A stretch of 64,000 nucleotides of DNA, from assembly GCA_914767715.1 (NCBI GenBank), contig OU612075.1, positions 20,522,001 to 20,586,000 on the forward strand, written 5' to 3'. This document shows, in pieces, positions 11,480 through 22,425 of this stretch. Position 1 is the first letter of the stretch; each line of letters opens with the position of its first letter. Origin of the DNA: Membranipora membranacea (lineage: Eukaryota > Bryozoa > Gymnolaemata > Cheilostomatida > Membraniporidae). The position numbers were made by a program, and so were the translations under genes. Below the pieces are notes generated by a model. That model saw only the letters and a program-made list of their open reading frames with translations, was not told the origin of the DNA and searched no databases.

Positions 11480-13647
11480 TCACTGAGGCTGAAAAGGGTC
11501 GTTTTGGCCCTTGCAATAATCATGCTCAACTGAGCGCGAAAGGCGAGCGGCGACTCTGCTTGTCGTTTTGCTGCAGATATAGTCATGGTCACGACTTTCA
11601 ACGGCTATCTTTCTTTTGATCCAATCTTGGGCCGCTCTCATGCGGCTCATTGCCCTCATCTTCTTATACTGTCCGCTTATTTGTAGTGCTCTTGCACGTT
11701 TGATATTTTTTTGCTGCGACTGAAGCCGCTTGATGGCATTTCGGCTTAACGGGCAGCCGACATCGGCAAGCTTCTTTGCCACAGAGCTATGTCCATTGTT
11801 GGTAAACTGCACTGCTGGCTCTGCCGCGGTAGTTTTTACTGAATAGGACATTCTTTGGCATATTTTTACTCAATGCCCTGTTAAATGCCTCGTTGCGCTG
11901 TGTACTAAAGCCAAGCTTTGTCGCTTGAAGGGCGTTGGCATGAAGGCGAATGTTGAAAACATCTAACAGTTTTTTTTTCTCTTCTTCGTTGCAGTTTATA
12001 TGCTCCAGACCGGCAGCACGGAACAGTGAGCTACTGAGCATCCAGTTGTCCTCTTCTGTCCCGCAGCAGCTGCTGCCAACCAGTCTAGAACACATCTGAT
12101 GATTGCCGCCGAAGCACTCCACGGCCGTACTGACCAGATGATTTACTTGGATTATCGATAAACCCAGCTTGGACGACTGCTGCGCAATGATACTCGAACG
12201 GTACTTGACGTCTTTTGCCAGCAACTTCTTAAGTGAGTCAATTGTCTTTACCCTGGCGCAACTGAATGTCTCTTTCCTGAAGTTCACCTTCTCTACAGCT
12301 CTAACCCGTGAGTTGCCCAGGTGAGATGGGTCGGACTGGGCCGTAACAGTCCACTTTTCTGGCCTCGCACTCAACAAAGCCTGATAGGGCTTTGCACCCT
12401 GCCCATCGTTGTCCGATGTCACCGTCACCGGGATGAGCCCACGTGTCAGCAAGCTCACGCCCAATTTGGTATTCATCGGTCCCTCCAGAATGTTCTCCTC
12501 TTTGGGCAGGGTGGCACTGCAGTCATGCTGCGTGCGTTCATGGGCACAGGCTGCTGCGTTGTTGTGCTGGCGCAGCCTGCACCCCTTAGAGCAGACCTTA
12601 TTCTCGATGACGTAGTCTAATACGCTCCCCGTACAGCTGTCGATGGCAGTCGTGATGGCTTGTGTGGCACAGAGGCCCATCTTCTTCCTATTGCCAAACC
12701 TTGACGAATTGTAGCGGCTGTCCACTGATATGGCAATCTCCCCCTCCCTCCCCCCGCTCAGGCCACATAGTTTGTTATCATTTAATTTTTCCCCTGCCAG
12801 TCTGCTCAGATCTCTGTTATTTATGTCTGTCATCTCATTGTCCACAAGCTTGGCCAGCTTCTGGCAGTTGGATTGAGCCAGCGGGGACATGTCAAGTGAT
12901 GCAAACAGCTGACATGCCCCGTGCATGCCAAGGCAGCTATCCTGCACGGCATGCCCGAATTGTTTGTTGATAGCTGCCCTCTTCGGCCCCCTCCTGCTCT
13001 CCTGCGCTGCTTTGTAGAGCGGATAAACTTTAGTGAAGCTGCACCCTTTTGACTCGCATGTTAATGATATGCTGCATGTTAGGCCTTTCTTTCTTGTGAC
13101 GCCCATACCGATGACCCACTCCTGGCAAGTTTCCAATGTCTTGTGGCCATTCTGGAAGTCCTGCAGCGCATGCAGCATCATGTCCATGTTGACAACAAAG
13201 TTTCCCACACCCTTAGCCTCATTGCCGTTATCTGACTGCTCTAATTTTTTGTCTTTGCAGGTTGAGCGAGGCCGAAGAACTCTCATACCAGCATTCTCTC
13301 CTCGAGCTGTTCTCGCCACCAGACGTCTGCAAACAGAAAACCAGCAGATGTCAGTCTACACTCACATATATTTGTATATATATATATATATAATTTATTA
13401 CCTCGCGTATGTGACTACACCCGTTAAGAATGAATAAAATCTGCTCAAAGCCAATAAAACATCAGTTTCATGCGTCAAGTCAAGCTCACCCATTTTTCTC
13501 CTCAATGATACGCCTATATTGGCTGCTCTCGAGTCTCACCGTCCTGCGGCTGCATTGTGGGCTAAACATTCGTGTCGCTATTCTATCATCCCCTGGCCGA
13601 AATCCCTTAAGTTTATTTGCGATTTGATTTTTATTTAAACGTGGCAT
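11480..13647 (-). CDS. Mutator-like transposase, spliced, with a C-terminal frameshift
   Basis: Exon 1 is 13647-13490 (starts MPRLNKNQIANKLKG). A 163-nt intron (donor GTGAGC at 13489, acceptor TTTGCAG ending 13327) joins it in frame to exon 2, 13326-11787. The merged protein has IAISVDSRYNSSRFGNRKK, ATQAITTAIDSCTGSV, a Cys/His cluster (KVCSKGCR...CAHERTQHDC), VTVTSDNDGQGAKPYQ and SDPSHLGNS. It resembles the Mutator-like transposase domain found in many invertebrate proteins; Asp residues in SVDSRYN and TSDNDG are candidate catalytic acids. Exon 2 stops at 11787, but the next frame (from 11851) carries the expected continuation, TNNGHSSVAKKLADVGCPLS, and runs to 11480. One base has therefore been lost or gained near 11810, or the ribosome shifts frame. 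The intron and long open frame suggest recent activity. Confidence 0.85.
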
Positions 13648-14110
13648 GATTATAGGCAAGATACCTTGCAGTCGAAACGCATTCTTACATATTTTGCGGT
13701 ATTCTTGGTATTCTAATGGCTCATGCAACCCACGGTTACCCGTAAATGGGAGTTGCTTGCTCGGGTATTAAGAGCAGGCAACTCCTCATGTGGTGAAGGC
13801 AAAATATATATTGAAACATACATGGTAGAGTCTGCTGTTGACCTCAGTATTACTTTTTTCCAAATAGGTTTCCGAATGAAGGCACGTTGTTACCGAGAGA
13901 GCAATTATCAGATGGTCATATTTCCGAAACTACTGAAAATAGATGGCTGAAAAAGTAAGCAAATACTCATGGAGTGCCTGTGTCTAAAACATGTCTGGAC
14001 ATGTCTGTAATGCCCTGATCGTCATAAAATCCCGGTTTCTTGTAGGACACATGCTCTAGCTCACTAGGACAGCATATTTATGTCATTGGCAATCGCCATG
14101 CTCACTATTA

Positions 14111-14579
14111 GGTAATACACCTGTAATTAGGTTAAGGTCAACTTGTTGCACCCATCCTCCAAAATAAAATGACTAGTATGCTGAAGACAAATCAGGACCC
14201 AGGCAAGTTGATAGTACTGCAGTCAGTAATACTGAGGCATGAAAATGTTGCCTGTTGTATTTGCAATTGAAATTTTGGTGATTTGAGGTTTTAAATAATT
14301 TTAGCAAAATCAATTTGGGGCGCTTTATGCAGACAAGTCAGTTGAGGCAAAATTGGCTGGAAAACCTGTAAAAATGCACTTGCTCCGTTTGATTGAGCGC
14401 CAACAAAATTTGACAACCGTTTTTCTTTCAATACTCTCAAGTATGTCAGAGCAGAAGCAGACCATCGTTTTGAGTGGTCTGGTTAAAGAATTGAAAGAAG
14501 CTGAAGCAGGCTTTTGGAGGTGAGAAGTCAACATAATTTGCATGTAAAGCAATGGGGAAATAAATAGAGGTGTTGGACC
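14111..14579 (+). repeat. Terminal direct repeat, right copy (469 bp)
   Basis: Near-identical to 10258-10726, differing at scattered single bases. It is preceded by CACTATTA (14103-14110), the reverse complement of TAATAGTG that follows the left copy (10727-10734). The internal segment therefore also has its own inverted ends, AGGTGTNNNACCTAATAGTG. Confidence 0.9.
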
Positions 14580-15100
14580 AATCGCATGATAAGAACTGTT
14601 AATCGACACCCACTTCCTGTTTATGGCGGCCATTTTGTATATCGGGTCATGTGACATGAAAATTGATGATGTCATAAGATTCGGTATAAGTCACAACCCC
14701 CAAATCCCAAGTTTTAACTCAATCGCATGTTAAGAACTGTTAATCGGCAGCCACTTCCTGTTTTTGGCGGCCATTTTGTATATCAGGTCATGTGACATTA
14801 AAATTGACGATGCCATAAGATTCGGTATAGGCCATAACCTGTATATCCTAAGTTTCAACTCAATCGCATGATTTGTTCTCAAAATATCCCCACAAGAAAA
14901 TCGAAAAAACATCCTCCACTAATTAGTGTAATTAGCAAATATTACAATAATTTCAAAATTTCGTTTTGCAATTTCTCATCTTGACATATGGGACTATGTT
15001 GTGACCATATATCATCGAATTCTGCCAAGTAGTTCTTGACATATAGCCGAATGAAATTGGGTAAAAACGTTAAAAAAGGCAAAACCTCCTTCACTAATTG
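14580..15100. repeat. Satellite of about 141 bp, resumed after the insertion
   Basis: The satellite monomer broken at 10257 continues here with AATCGCATGATAAGAACTG, followed by two more units and the non-satellite tail (GACATATGGGACTATGTTG block) that also follows the array near 9840. It ends at a sharp junction near 15100, where the inverted duplication 15101-15512 begins. Confidence 0.85.
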
Positions 15101-15512
15101 GTATAAAGAAACAAACACTTGAACAGTTTATCCATGATATGAGGAACTATCCAAATCTGTTTGAACCTAATATAAATAAATGTGATGTGACTTTGTGGGC
15201 CTGGCACGCACTAAAAAACTATCTCGATGCCTGGCTGAGTGGTGACGGCTATACCAGACTGTGTATCAGGTATAACAAATATTGAAGCGCTCTATTTGCA
15301 GCATGGAATTGACAGTGGTTACATCTGGCTTCCATCCTTTTCGAATCAGGTTAATGAAAGACAACCAGTCATGTACAATCCCTCAAGTGCACACGCTATG
15401 ATTTAGATATAGACACAATGTGAACTGCTTTTGATTGTAGCTTAAACTACCTGAACCATGTCAAAATTCTGTCTTCTTTACAGTGCACCAGAATGTATAT
15501 GGGAGAGTCTAC
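15101..15512 (+). repeat. Flank segment, inverted partner at 22426-22841
   Basis: This segment (GGTATAAAG...GAACAGTTTATCCATG... to GGGAGAGTCTAC) reappears in reverse complement at 22426-22841. Both copies abut a GGTATCCAGAC end of a foldback-like element. The element plus its flank was therefore duplicated in inverted orientation. No gene is recognised in it. Confidence 0.85.
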
Positions 15513-15836
15513 GGTATCCAGACATTTTCCCAATGTCATTTTCCCACCAAGCCATTTTCCCACCTCCCTTTATCCCACCAAGCCATTTTCCCACCAAGCC
15601 ATATTCCCACCGAGCCATTTTCCCACCAGGACGATTTCTCATTGATCCATTTTCTCACCGGGATGTTTTCCCATCAATCTGTTTTCCCACCACGATATTT
15701 TCTCACCAAGCTGTTTTCCCACCTGGACATTTTCTCACCAATCCATTTTTCCACCTGGACAATTTCCCATCAATCAATTTTTCCACCCGGACGTTTTCCC
15801 ACTTGCCATTTTCCCACTATTATTTTTCTCAAATGA
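15513..15836 (+). repeat. Left terminal minisatellite array of copy 1
   Basis: About 20 diverged units of roughly 15-16 bp, each near TTTTCCCACCAAGCCA, with variants such as TTTTCTCACC and TTTTTCCACCTGGACA. The inverted array at the other end of the element is 20400-20730. Confidence 0.85.
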
Positions 15837-16174
15837 ACGCTGGTAGCTTCTCTCTATTTTTTGTTTCTATTCCGTCTGCTCTTTTTCAGGCAATAAAAAT
15901 GTTAATTGAAAGTAGTGTTAGAGTCTGGTCATGAAAGTTTGTTGTTCCTTTTTTATTCTAGAATCCTAAAGTCTATGACCGTTGGTGTTAAAAATTCTGG
16001 CAGAGGTTATGAAATGACTTGAACAGTTTCCTTATGATTTTTCAAAACTTCGTTCTTGTACAATTCCTTGTAATAACACATAGTTGTGTTCACCCAACGA
16101 GTTAAAGACTCCTAGGTTCACCTAAGGGACTGTTGTCAGATTTATGGGGGCGCCTGTTTATAAACAGAAGATGC

Positions 16175-17410
16175 ACACATTGGAATGAACATCGGCTGGA
16201 AAAAACTTCGACGGGATTGAACTTACTGGAATGAACGTAATGAAAGTAAAAAATCCTGAAATGAACGTATAAAGTGCTGGATTGAACGCTGACTACATTA
16301 GTTGGTATAAAGAGTCAACAGGAGAGCAACTCCCCAAAATAATTGTGTTATAAAACCATGAACAATAACTGTAACAATGCTTGTCACAATCAGGGTTTTG
16401 GTTTAAATTTATAATTTGTGATTATGCTAAGGTAATTCAATATAGCGATGCCAAACCACATGTGCTGCGCATTTTGTACTATTTGTATTTATTTATTATG
16501 TTTGGTACCGGTAACGGCAGCCGGTCTTGACAAGCTAAGTTCGGTGGGGGAGGGTGGGAATTTCCCTGCATCAACCGCTGTAGCTCGAATCTACCTTTGC
16601 GGTAGCGTCCTAAAATGAGTAGGGGTGTAGACTCTGTTGTGTACATTTTAAGACAAAAAGGTTTTTAAAAAATCAATTAAAAATCGATGACAACGATGTG
16701 ACTTGACAGTCGGCTAAAATACTAGCAGTTGATATGATGTCATCTATTGAATTGCAACATGATTTTGGTATGTTTCCATACATTGTATATAGGTGATAGA
16801 TAAAAGCGCATCTTTATGTTCTTGTGATAACTTAACCACATTGGTGAGACAAGTTAGCTATTTCAATAAATGACAACTGCGTGCAGGGAAAACAATGTGC
16901 ACTGTCACAATTACCATTACAAAAAATGAATGTTCACAGATAACAGTGAACCAAGGTGTAAACTACTACGATTCATTAGTTGCACCTGATTTCGTTAATG
17001 CTTGACCATGGTTTTGCTGATGAATATACAAAGGGTCACTGTTTCTCTTTCAGTATTTCATTACCATTTCAGTTTTTGCACTAAATTCCTGCTTGATTCC
17101 ATCTAGCCATCAGAAATTTAGTAACCATCATCATAAACAGATGTGAGTGCCTTTGTGAAGGATCATCATTAATTTACACAATTATGTTAAGGAGTTGCTC
17201 TCCCCTTGATTATATATACAAATTAATTAATTATTTTGGAGAGTTGCTCTTGCATTGATTCTATACTAATCTAGTCGACTTTCAATCCAGCACTTTCTAC
17301 ATTCATTCCAGGAATTTTGACTTTCATACCGGTCTACGTTCATTCCAGCTAATTTCAGTCCCGTCGGCGTTCATTCAAGCGGACGTTCATTCCAATCCCC
17401 TGCACACACC
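16175..17410. mobile_element. Nested inverted-repeat segment with GGAATGAAC motifs
   Basis: About 130 bp at 16180-16310 (TTGGAATGAACATCGGCTGG, ACTGGAATGAACG, GTGCTGGATTGAACG) returns inverted at 17270-17400 (GTTCATTCCAGC, ACATTCATTCCAGG). Within each arm the motif GGAATGAACG repeats every 20-25 bp. Equivalent arms occur in copy 2 (55005-55135 and 56510-56660) and one at 57800-57945. It may be a second, smaller foldback-like element, or a structural part of the larger one. Confidence 0.6.
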
Positions 17411-17517
17411 AGCATATGGAATGTTCAAATTCTCGGGTGCATGACCTGATATGCCAATTTGTATTTTTAACAAGAATTTAATCTCAAATATGTATTTTAG
17501 TTTTGCCAATTCTTGTT

Positions 17518-17746
17518 GGATGAAATTGTCAAAATTATTGGTTTTCAGTCAAATCGCTTTAGTGTTCTGAAGAGAAGACTAAATATTATTCTGCATTTAA
17601 TCATTATTAAGTCACCAACAAGGAGTGAGCACAAGCGGAGAGCAGGAAGGCCCATATCTAAATCCTCCAGTAAACCTGGCGAAGTGCACAAGGCACCCAG
17701 AAAACAGGTAGCACTGTGCGCATTTCGAACAATTTTAATACAAAAT
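17518..17746 (+). other. 229-bp exon-like segment present only in copy 1
   Basis: Relative to copy 2, which joins the flanks directly near 54897, this segment is extra. It contains a 53-codon open stretch, 17549-17707, bounded by a TTTTCAG acceptor and CAG/GTAGCA donor. The peptide is basic, with TRSEHKRRAGRPISKSS, which resembles an AT-hook (GRP core). No known protein is recognised. It may be a captured exon, a remnant of the element's own gene lost from copy 2, or chance. Confidence 0.35.
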
Positions 17747-18599
17747 AGATCACAGCATTGTTTTTTCTTGTACAAAAAGAAGACAACATGCATTAATTAT
17801 CCCTCTAAAATGTTTCACCTTAGGATGTCTTGACAAGTTTGGGACGCTCCTTATTTGTTATAGCTTAGTTTCCGTACCAGAATTGGATGGTTTGACATCA
17901 CTCACAAATTTTCCAACTGCAGCATGACGTTCAGTTACAGTTATTGTCTGATGATCTCTTAATGCGATAGAGGAGCCAGCATAATTCCTATAAATTCAGT
18001 TGACATTTATTGATAGGGGAAGTCCTATTTCGATATTGGTCTAAGCTCACAATTTTAACAAATATAACTCACTGGTGTAAATATGATTCTGATAGTCTAA
18101 GGGCACGGTCAATTATACCACATGTCAATAATTGCCTCTATAATATTTTATGGTTGAATATTTTAGAGGTAAATGCATTCAGAGAAAAAAAATTATAAAA
18201 TAGTAATTCAGGTCTGTAATTGTCTCAGGAGAATTCGTCCCCTGTTTGAACATGGGGTATCCTTTTACTATTTTTTAATAGCTGGAGGCAAAAAGCGGTG
18301 CTATAATGAGAAGATTTTGCAAATGGAATTTTTTCAGTTACCTAATTTTTAAGCTTTGTATTTCTCAAGTTTGTCAACCTAAAAAAAACCAGAAAATACC
18401 TAAGTTGAACGACAATAGCCCTGTCACGCGGGGACGGTTTTGGTTTTCAGACAGCATCGATATACAATACTAGAACCCCTCCAAGTCCTGCAGTGCGGGT
18501 TAACATGAAAGGCTAAACATTGTCTTTGAAACGTTTTAGAAGGGGCACAGGTTGACTGATTAATATACATTTTTACATTTTTACTCAATCCATGACTTT

Positions 18600-20100
18600 G
18601 TTAGTCGTATTTTTAAATTATATTTCCGTGTTCAATAGAAATTTCACTGAGTAGAAACCTTCAACATGAAACAAATAAATAGTATGCGTTACAGCATGTT
18701 GTGATGCCATAATCTTAACAATATTTTAATTGATCAGATAATGTAGACAGAGCATACAACCAAATTGTGTATATATATAATATGCTTACAAAAGCTTAGT
18801 CTTTAGTTTACAAGTATAATATTAACCAAGTACCATCTATGCAATGTCTGCTTTAAATAGCCACCCTTATTTATCAGCATAGATTCTTCAATGCAATCAG
18901 ATATTGTTGTACTCGGACCAGGTCAGGAATGATTATCAGCAACCGAACAATAGAATGCTTTTCTTTTGTTGTTAAGATTCTTATTGTTGAAATCGTGCTC
19001 TGTGAATAACAAAACAATGCATTAGTCATGCCAGGTACATATCATGAGAATTATAGTGAACATTACATAAAACGCATAAGCCTGACATTAAAATACGTGA
19101 AGAAATATACATGACAAAAATGATCATCAATTTAAACTTACAATTAATTTTCTGATCCAACTTGAACCGAGATTAAAGCATACAAGTATTAAATTTGTTC
19201 AAAAGAAAAATGGAAATGCACTTACAACTTAAATGTGTCTATTCCACATCTCGGTGCCGGGACTTTAGAATATAGTCGAGCTGGGCAGACGGGTATAACG
19301 AATCCCTATAAAAGTATTACTCTAGTAACTGAAATTCCAAACTGACAATGCATACGTGTGAACAATGTGCCAAAAAGGAAAAAGGAAAAGAAAATATTTA
19401 GCCAGTAGCTTAATTGTCAATTAATATAAAATCTCCAAGTTATACAAGTAGCGAGGTCAGATCGAGCAATGCGACATTAACAAAATAGATTACTTTACTT
19501 ATTAAAATAACTTACGTCGTGTGATGCTATTACAGAAAAGTTCAGGTGTGAAGACCAGACTAGTGTAGTGTAGATATGGTAAAAGATTGGAGTATAATTA
19601 TAAAATCTCCATCTTCACAATAAGAATAATAGCATGACTTGCCACTCTCGTTCACAAAAGCAAAGTGATTGATGAAAAATAGCTACGTGACAAGAGAGAT
19701 TACTTTGTCATTAAAGTGCAAACAACTCCGAATACAGATATGTTCGATTGTTCACGCTCATTGGTGATCACCGAGTGCATTTAGTATTGCAGGTAGTTGT
19801 CCTTTCTTTTTACAAGTGGAAACAATTCTAATGTTTCAAACTGTTGATATGGTAAAAGCAGGAAGCAAATAATTGTTGTAACTTGAATAATATTCATCGT
19901 CATCTCGGAAAGGATCGTGTGCCTGAATATAAATTGAGTGAGAATTTTTTTTACATTGTTTGGTGGTTGATTGATAAAAGCTTGTAGACCAGTAAAACAA
20001 TCTTTACCAAAAGCCATGTGGCGGATAACATATGATGTAGGCTTATTTTTGTACAGTGATATGTACAATAACCGTTAGTATGATAATCTCTTCAGCTCGG
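18600..20100. other. Element interior, no gene recognised
   Basis: AT-rich interior of foldback-like copy 1, partly shared with 53.4-54.0 kb in reverse complement. The only longer minus-strand frame (19781-20068) is disrupted in copy 2 and has no recognised motif. Confidence 0.4.
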
Positions 20101-20399
20101 GCGATGATTAAATGGCTCAAAACTTTTGAGAATTGGCATAGGCACCATTATATTGTTTTGACGAAAAAGTAGTTTATAACAAGGAGGCAATTTTGATGAA
20201 ATCAACCACTTGGACTAACTTGTGCAATAAAAAACTCAAAATCAAAATCAACCCACTACTGATAAAATCACATCTCCTTTCTAAAGCTACTTCCTCCAGT
20301 GTTGGCTGGATGTTAACATTTGTGCAATGTGAACGGCTTACCCTGAAAAAAAAGGCTACGAAGGAAAACTGTGCAGTTAAAAGTTTTTGTTGTGGGGAA

Positions 20400-20730
20400 A
20401 CGGCACTGTGGTAAATTGTCCTGTTGGGAAAATTGTTTAGTGGGATAATTTCCTGTTGGGAAAATTGTTTGGTGGGAAAACGGTCTGGTGGGAAAATGGC
20501 TCGTTGAGAAAATATCTAGGTGGAAAAATGGATTGGTGGGAAAACGTCCAGGTGGGAAACTAGATTGGTGGGAAAACATCCAGGTGGAAAAATAGCACCG
20601 CGGGAAATCAACCACGTGGGATAATGGCTCGGTGGGAAAATGTCCAGGTGGGAAAACAGCAGAGTGGGATAACAGGTGGTGGGAAAATGGCTTGGAGCGG
20701 AAAATGACATTGGGAAAATGGGGCGGATTC
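20400..20730 (-). repeat. Right terminal minisatellite array of copy 1
   Basis: Inverted array of GGTGGGAAAATGGCTT-type units ending GACATTGGGAAAATGGGGCG then GATTC. It shares unit type and terminal layout with the left array. The same array type, in the other orientation, opens copy 2 at 52749. Confidence 0.85.
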
Positions 20731-21634
20731 ATTTCAAAATTGTGGCCTTTCTCTAGTCTGCAATGTAGCAAAGCTTCCCCAGCCACTTTACACAAAATCA
20801 TCATAACTTTGGTACTGGTGCCAACTACTCTCAAGGTGTTTTTCTTTCGAAATAACACAAAACAGTGACATTTGGATGATAAAATTACAAAGTTCTCTAA
20901 GATAATAGCAATTAGTAATTTTTGCAAAACAGTCATTTTGGACGAATGGCAGATTTGTATCAAAAAGTCTCTTTATTACAAGTGCTCCTGCAGTATGGCT
21001 GAAGTTTTCCATTTTTCATTTCACAACCATTTGCAAAAGATTGCCCCCTTGCAGGAGGGTGGGCGCAGTAAGCTGAAGATGATGACAGGACGCAAAGAAC
21101 TCCAAAAAAGATTTTCACTGCGCAAAAATACTTTTTTCTCTGCCACAACTGCCCCGTTATGAACTACAGCCACTACACCACCCATCCCACCCTGCCCTTT
21201 GTCATACACATGAAAAACAGACACATACAAAATCCAATAATGAGATAAAATGACGTCACAAAACTCCAGAAGATTAGATAAACCCACATTTCTGCTGAGT
21301 TAATGGTTCTTGCAACATACTGCAGTCTTTACACAAATCTGAGTATTAACAAAATAGGAAAATCCAATATTGTTAGTCCAGTTTCAATCTTATCCCTGAA
21401 TGATATGTTGCGGCCTTTTGAGTTGAGCCTGCAGAAAATGTGGCCTTTTTCAAGAAAAGGTTGCCCACCCATGGTCTAAAGTATGGTGGCACCTTACAGC
21501 CACTGGGCTATCCTACCCAGTGCTGTCACTTGTATGTCATTTATATGTTGTAGGGTTGGTCAAGAAGGGGAGTCAAATAAACCACCAGCAATCTCCCCAG
21601 AAATGGTAAGGTTCCTTTATTTTCCATCATTTTC
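20731..21634. other. Non-coding stretch between element copies
   Basis: About 900 bp with short unrelated frames on both strands and no motif recognised. It includes the end of the larger frame created by the right array, which I do not call a gene. Confidence 0.4.
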
Positions 21635-22425
21635 TTCACATATTGAATTACCTTAGCATAATCACAAATTATAAATTTAAACCAAAACCCTGATTGTGAC
21701 AAGCATTGTTACAGTTAATGTTCATAAGACGTATGCTGGTTTTATAACACAATTATTTTGGGGAGTTGCTCTCCTGTTGACTCTTTATACCACAATATCT
21801 GACAACAGTCCCTTAGGTGAACCTAGGAGTCTTTAACTCCTTGGGTGAACACAACTATGTGTTATTACAAGGAATTGTACAAGAACGAAGTTTTGAAAAA
21901 TCATAAGGAAACTGTTCAAGTCATTTCATAACCTCTGCCAGAATTTTTAACACCAACGGTCATAGACTTTAGGATTCTAGAATAAAAAAGGAACAACAAA
22001 CTTTTATGACCAGACTCTAACACTACTTTCAATTAACATTTTTAATGCCTGAAAAAGGGCAGACGGAATAGAAACAAAAAATAGAGAGAAGCTATCAGCG
22101 TTCATTTGAGAAAAATAATAGTGGGAAAATGGCAAGTGGGAAAACGTTCGGGTGGAAAAATGGATTGATGGGAAATTGTCCAGGTGGAAAAATGGATTGG
22201 TGAGAAAATGTCCAGGTGGGAAAACAGCTTGGTGAGAAAATATCGTGGTGGGAAAACAGATTGATGGGAAAACATCCCGGTGAGAAAATGGATCAATGAG
22301 AAATCGTCCTGGTGGGAAAATGGCTTGGTGGGAATATGGCTTGGTGGGAAAATGGCTTGGTGGGATAAAGGGAGGTGGGAAAATGGCTTGGTGGGAAAAT
22401 GACATTGGGAAAATGTCTGGATACC
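21635..22425 (-). mobile_element. Foldback-like element, partial copy 3
   Basis: Reverse complement of the first part of copy 1: interior sequence, then the minisatellite array (22110-22410) and the terminus ending GTCTGGATACC at 22425. Compared with copy 1 it lacks the GGAATGAAC inverted-repeat segment (a join near 21800) and the far end. It is followed directly by GTAGACTC. Confidence 0.82.

Larger units (their letters stand above)
10258..14579. mobile_element. 4.3-kb transposon-like unit with 469-bp terminal direct repeats, transposase and HNH endonuclease genes
   Basis: The unit splits a satellite monomer: AAGTTTTAACTCAAT stops at 10257 and AATCGCATGATAAGAACTG resumes at 14580. An empty site can thus be read, with AAT (or CAAT) duplicated. 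Both ends are the same 469-bp sequence in the same orientation (10258-10726 and 14111-14579). Each repeat begins GGTAATACACCT and ends AGGTGTTGGACC, a 12-bp imperfect inverted repeat. Inside lie a Mutator-like transposase gene on the minus strand and an HNH-type gene on the plus strand, transcribed toward each other. Long direct terminal repeats are not expected of a cut-and-paste element, so this could be a composite of two small elements flanking an autonomous one. Confidence 0.82.
15513..20730 (+). mobile_element. Foldback-like element, copy 1 (5.2 kb)
   Basis: The left end is GGTATCCAGACATTTTCCC and the right end, read inward on the other strand, is GAATCCGCCCCATTTTCCC. Both ends continue with CAATGTCATTTTCC and then a minisatellite of about 15-16 bp units (TTTTCCCACCAAGCCA type), in opposite orientation at the two ends. 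Terminal inverted repeats built from short tandem repeats are the hallmark of foldback (FB-type) transposons. The arrays give spurious frames rich in SHFPT. The 4.5-kb interior shows no transposase I can name. The 8 bp outside the two ends do not match, so at least one end has been rearranged. Confidence 0.75.

Noticed and set aside
12321-12970. Plus-strand frames of about 100 codons across the transposase
   Set aside because: They are shadows antisense to the transposase exon.
10258-14579. LTR retrotransposon
   Set aside because: It has equal-length direct repeats, but the repeats do not begin TG or end CA and there is no reverse transcriptase, integrase or gag-like frame between them. The genes present are a transposase and an HNH nuclease.
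15458-15934. Long plus-strand frames rich in SHFPT
   Set aside because: They are read through the minisatellite ends of foldback-like elements. Frames of the same kind occur in two registers and in every copy and orientation.
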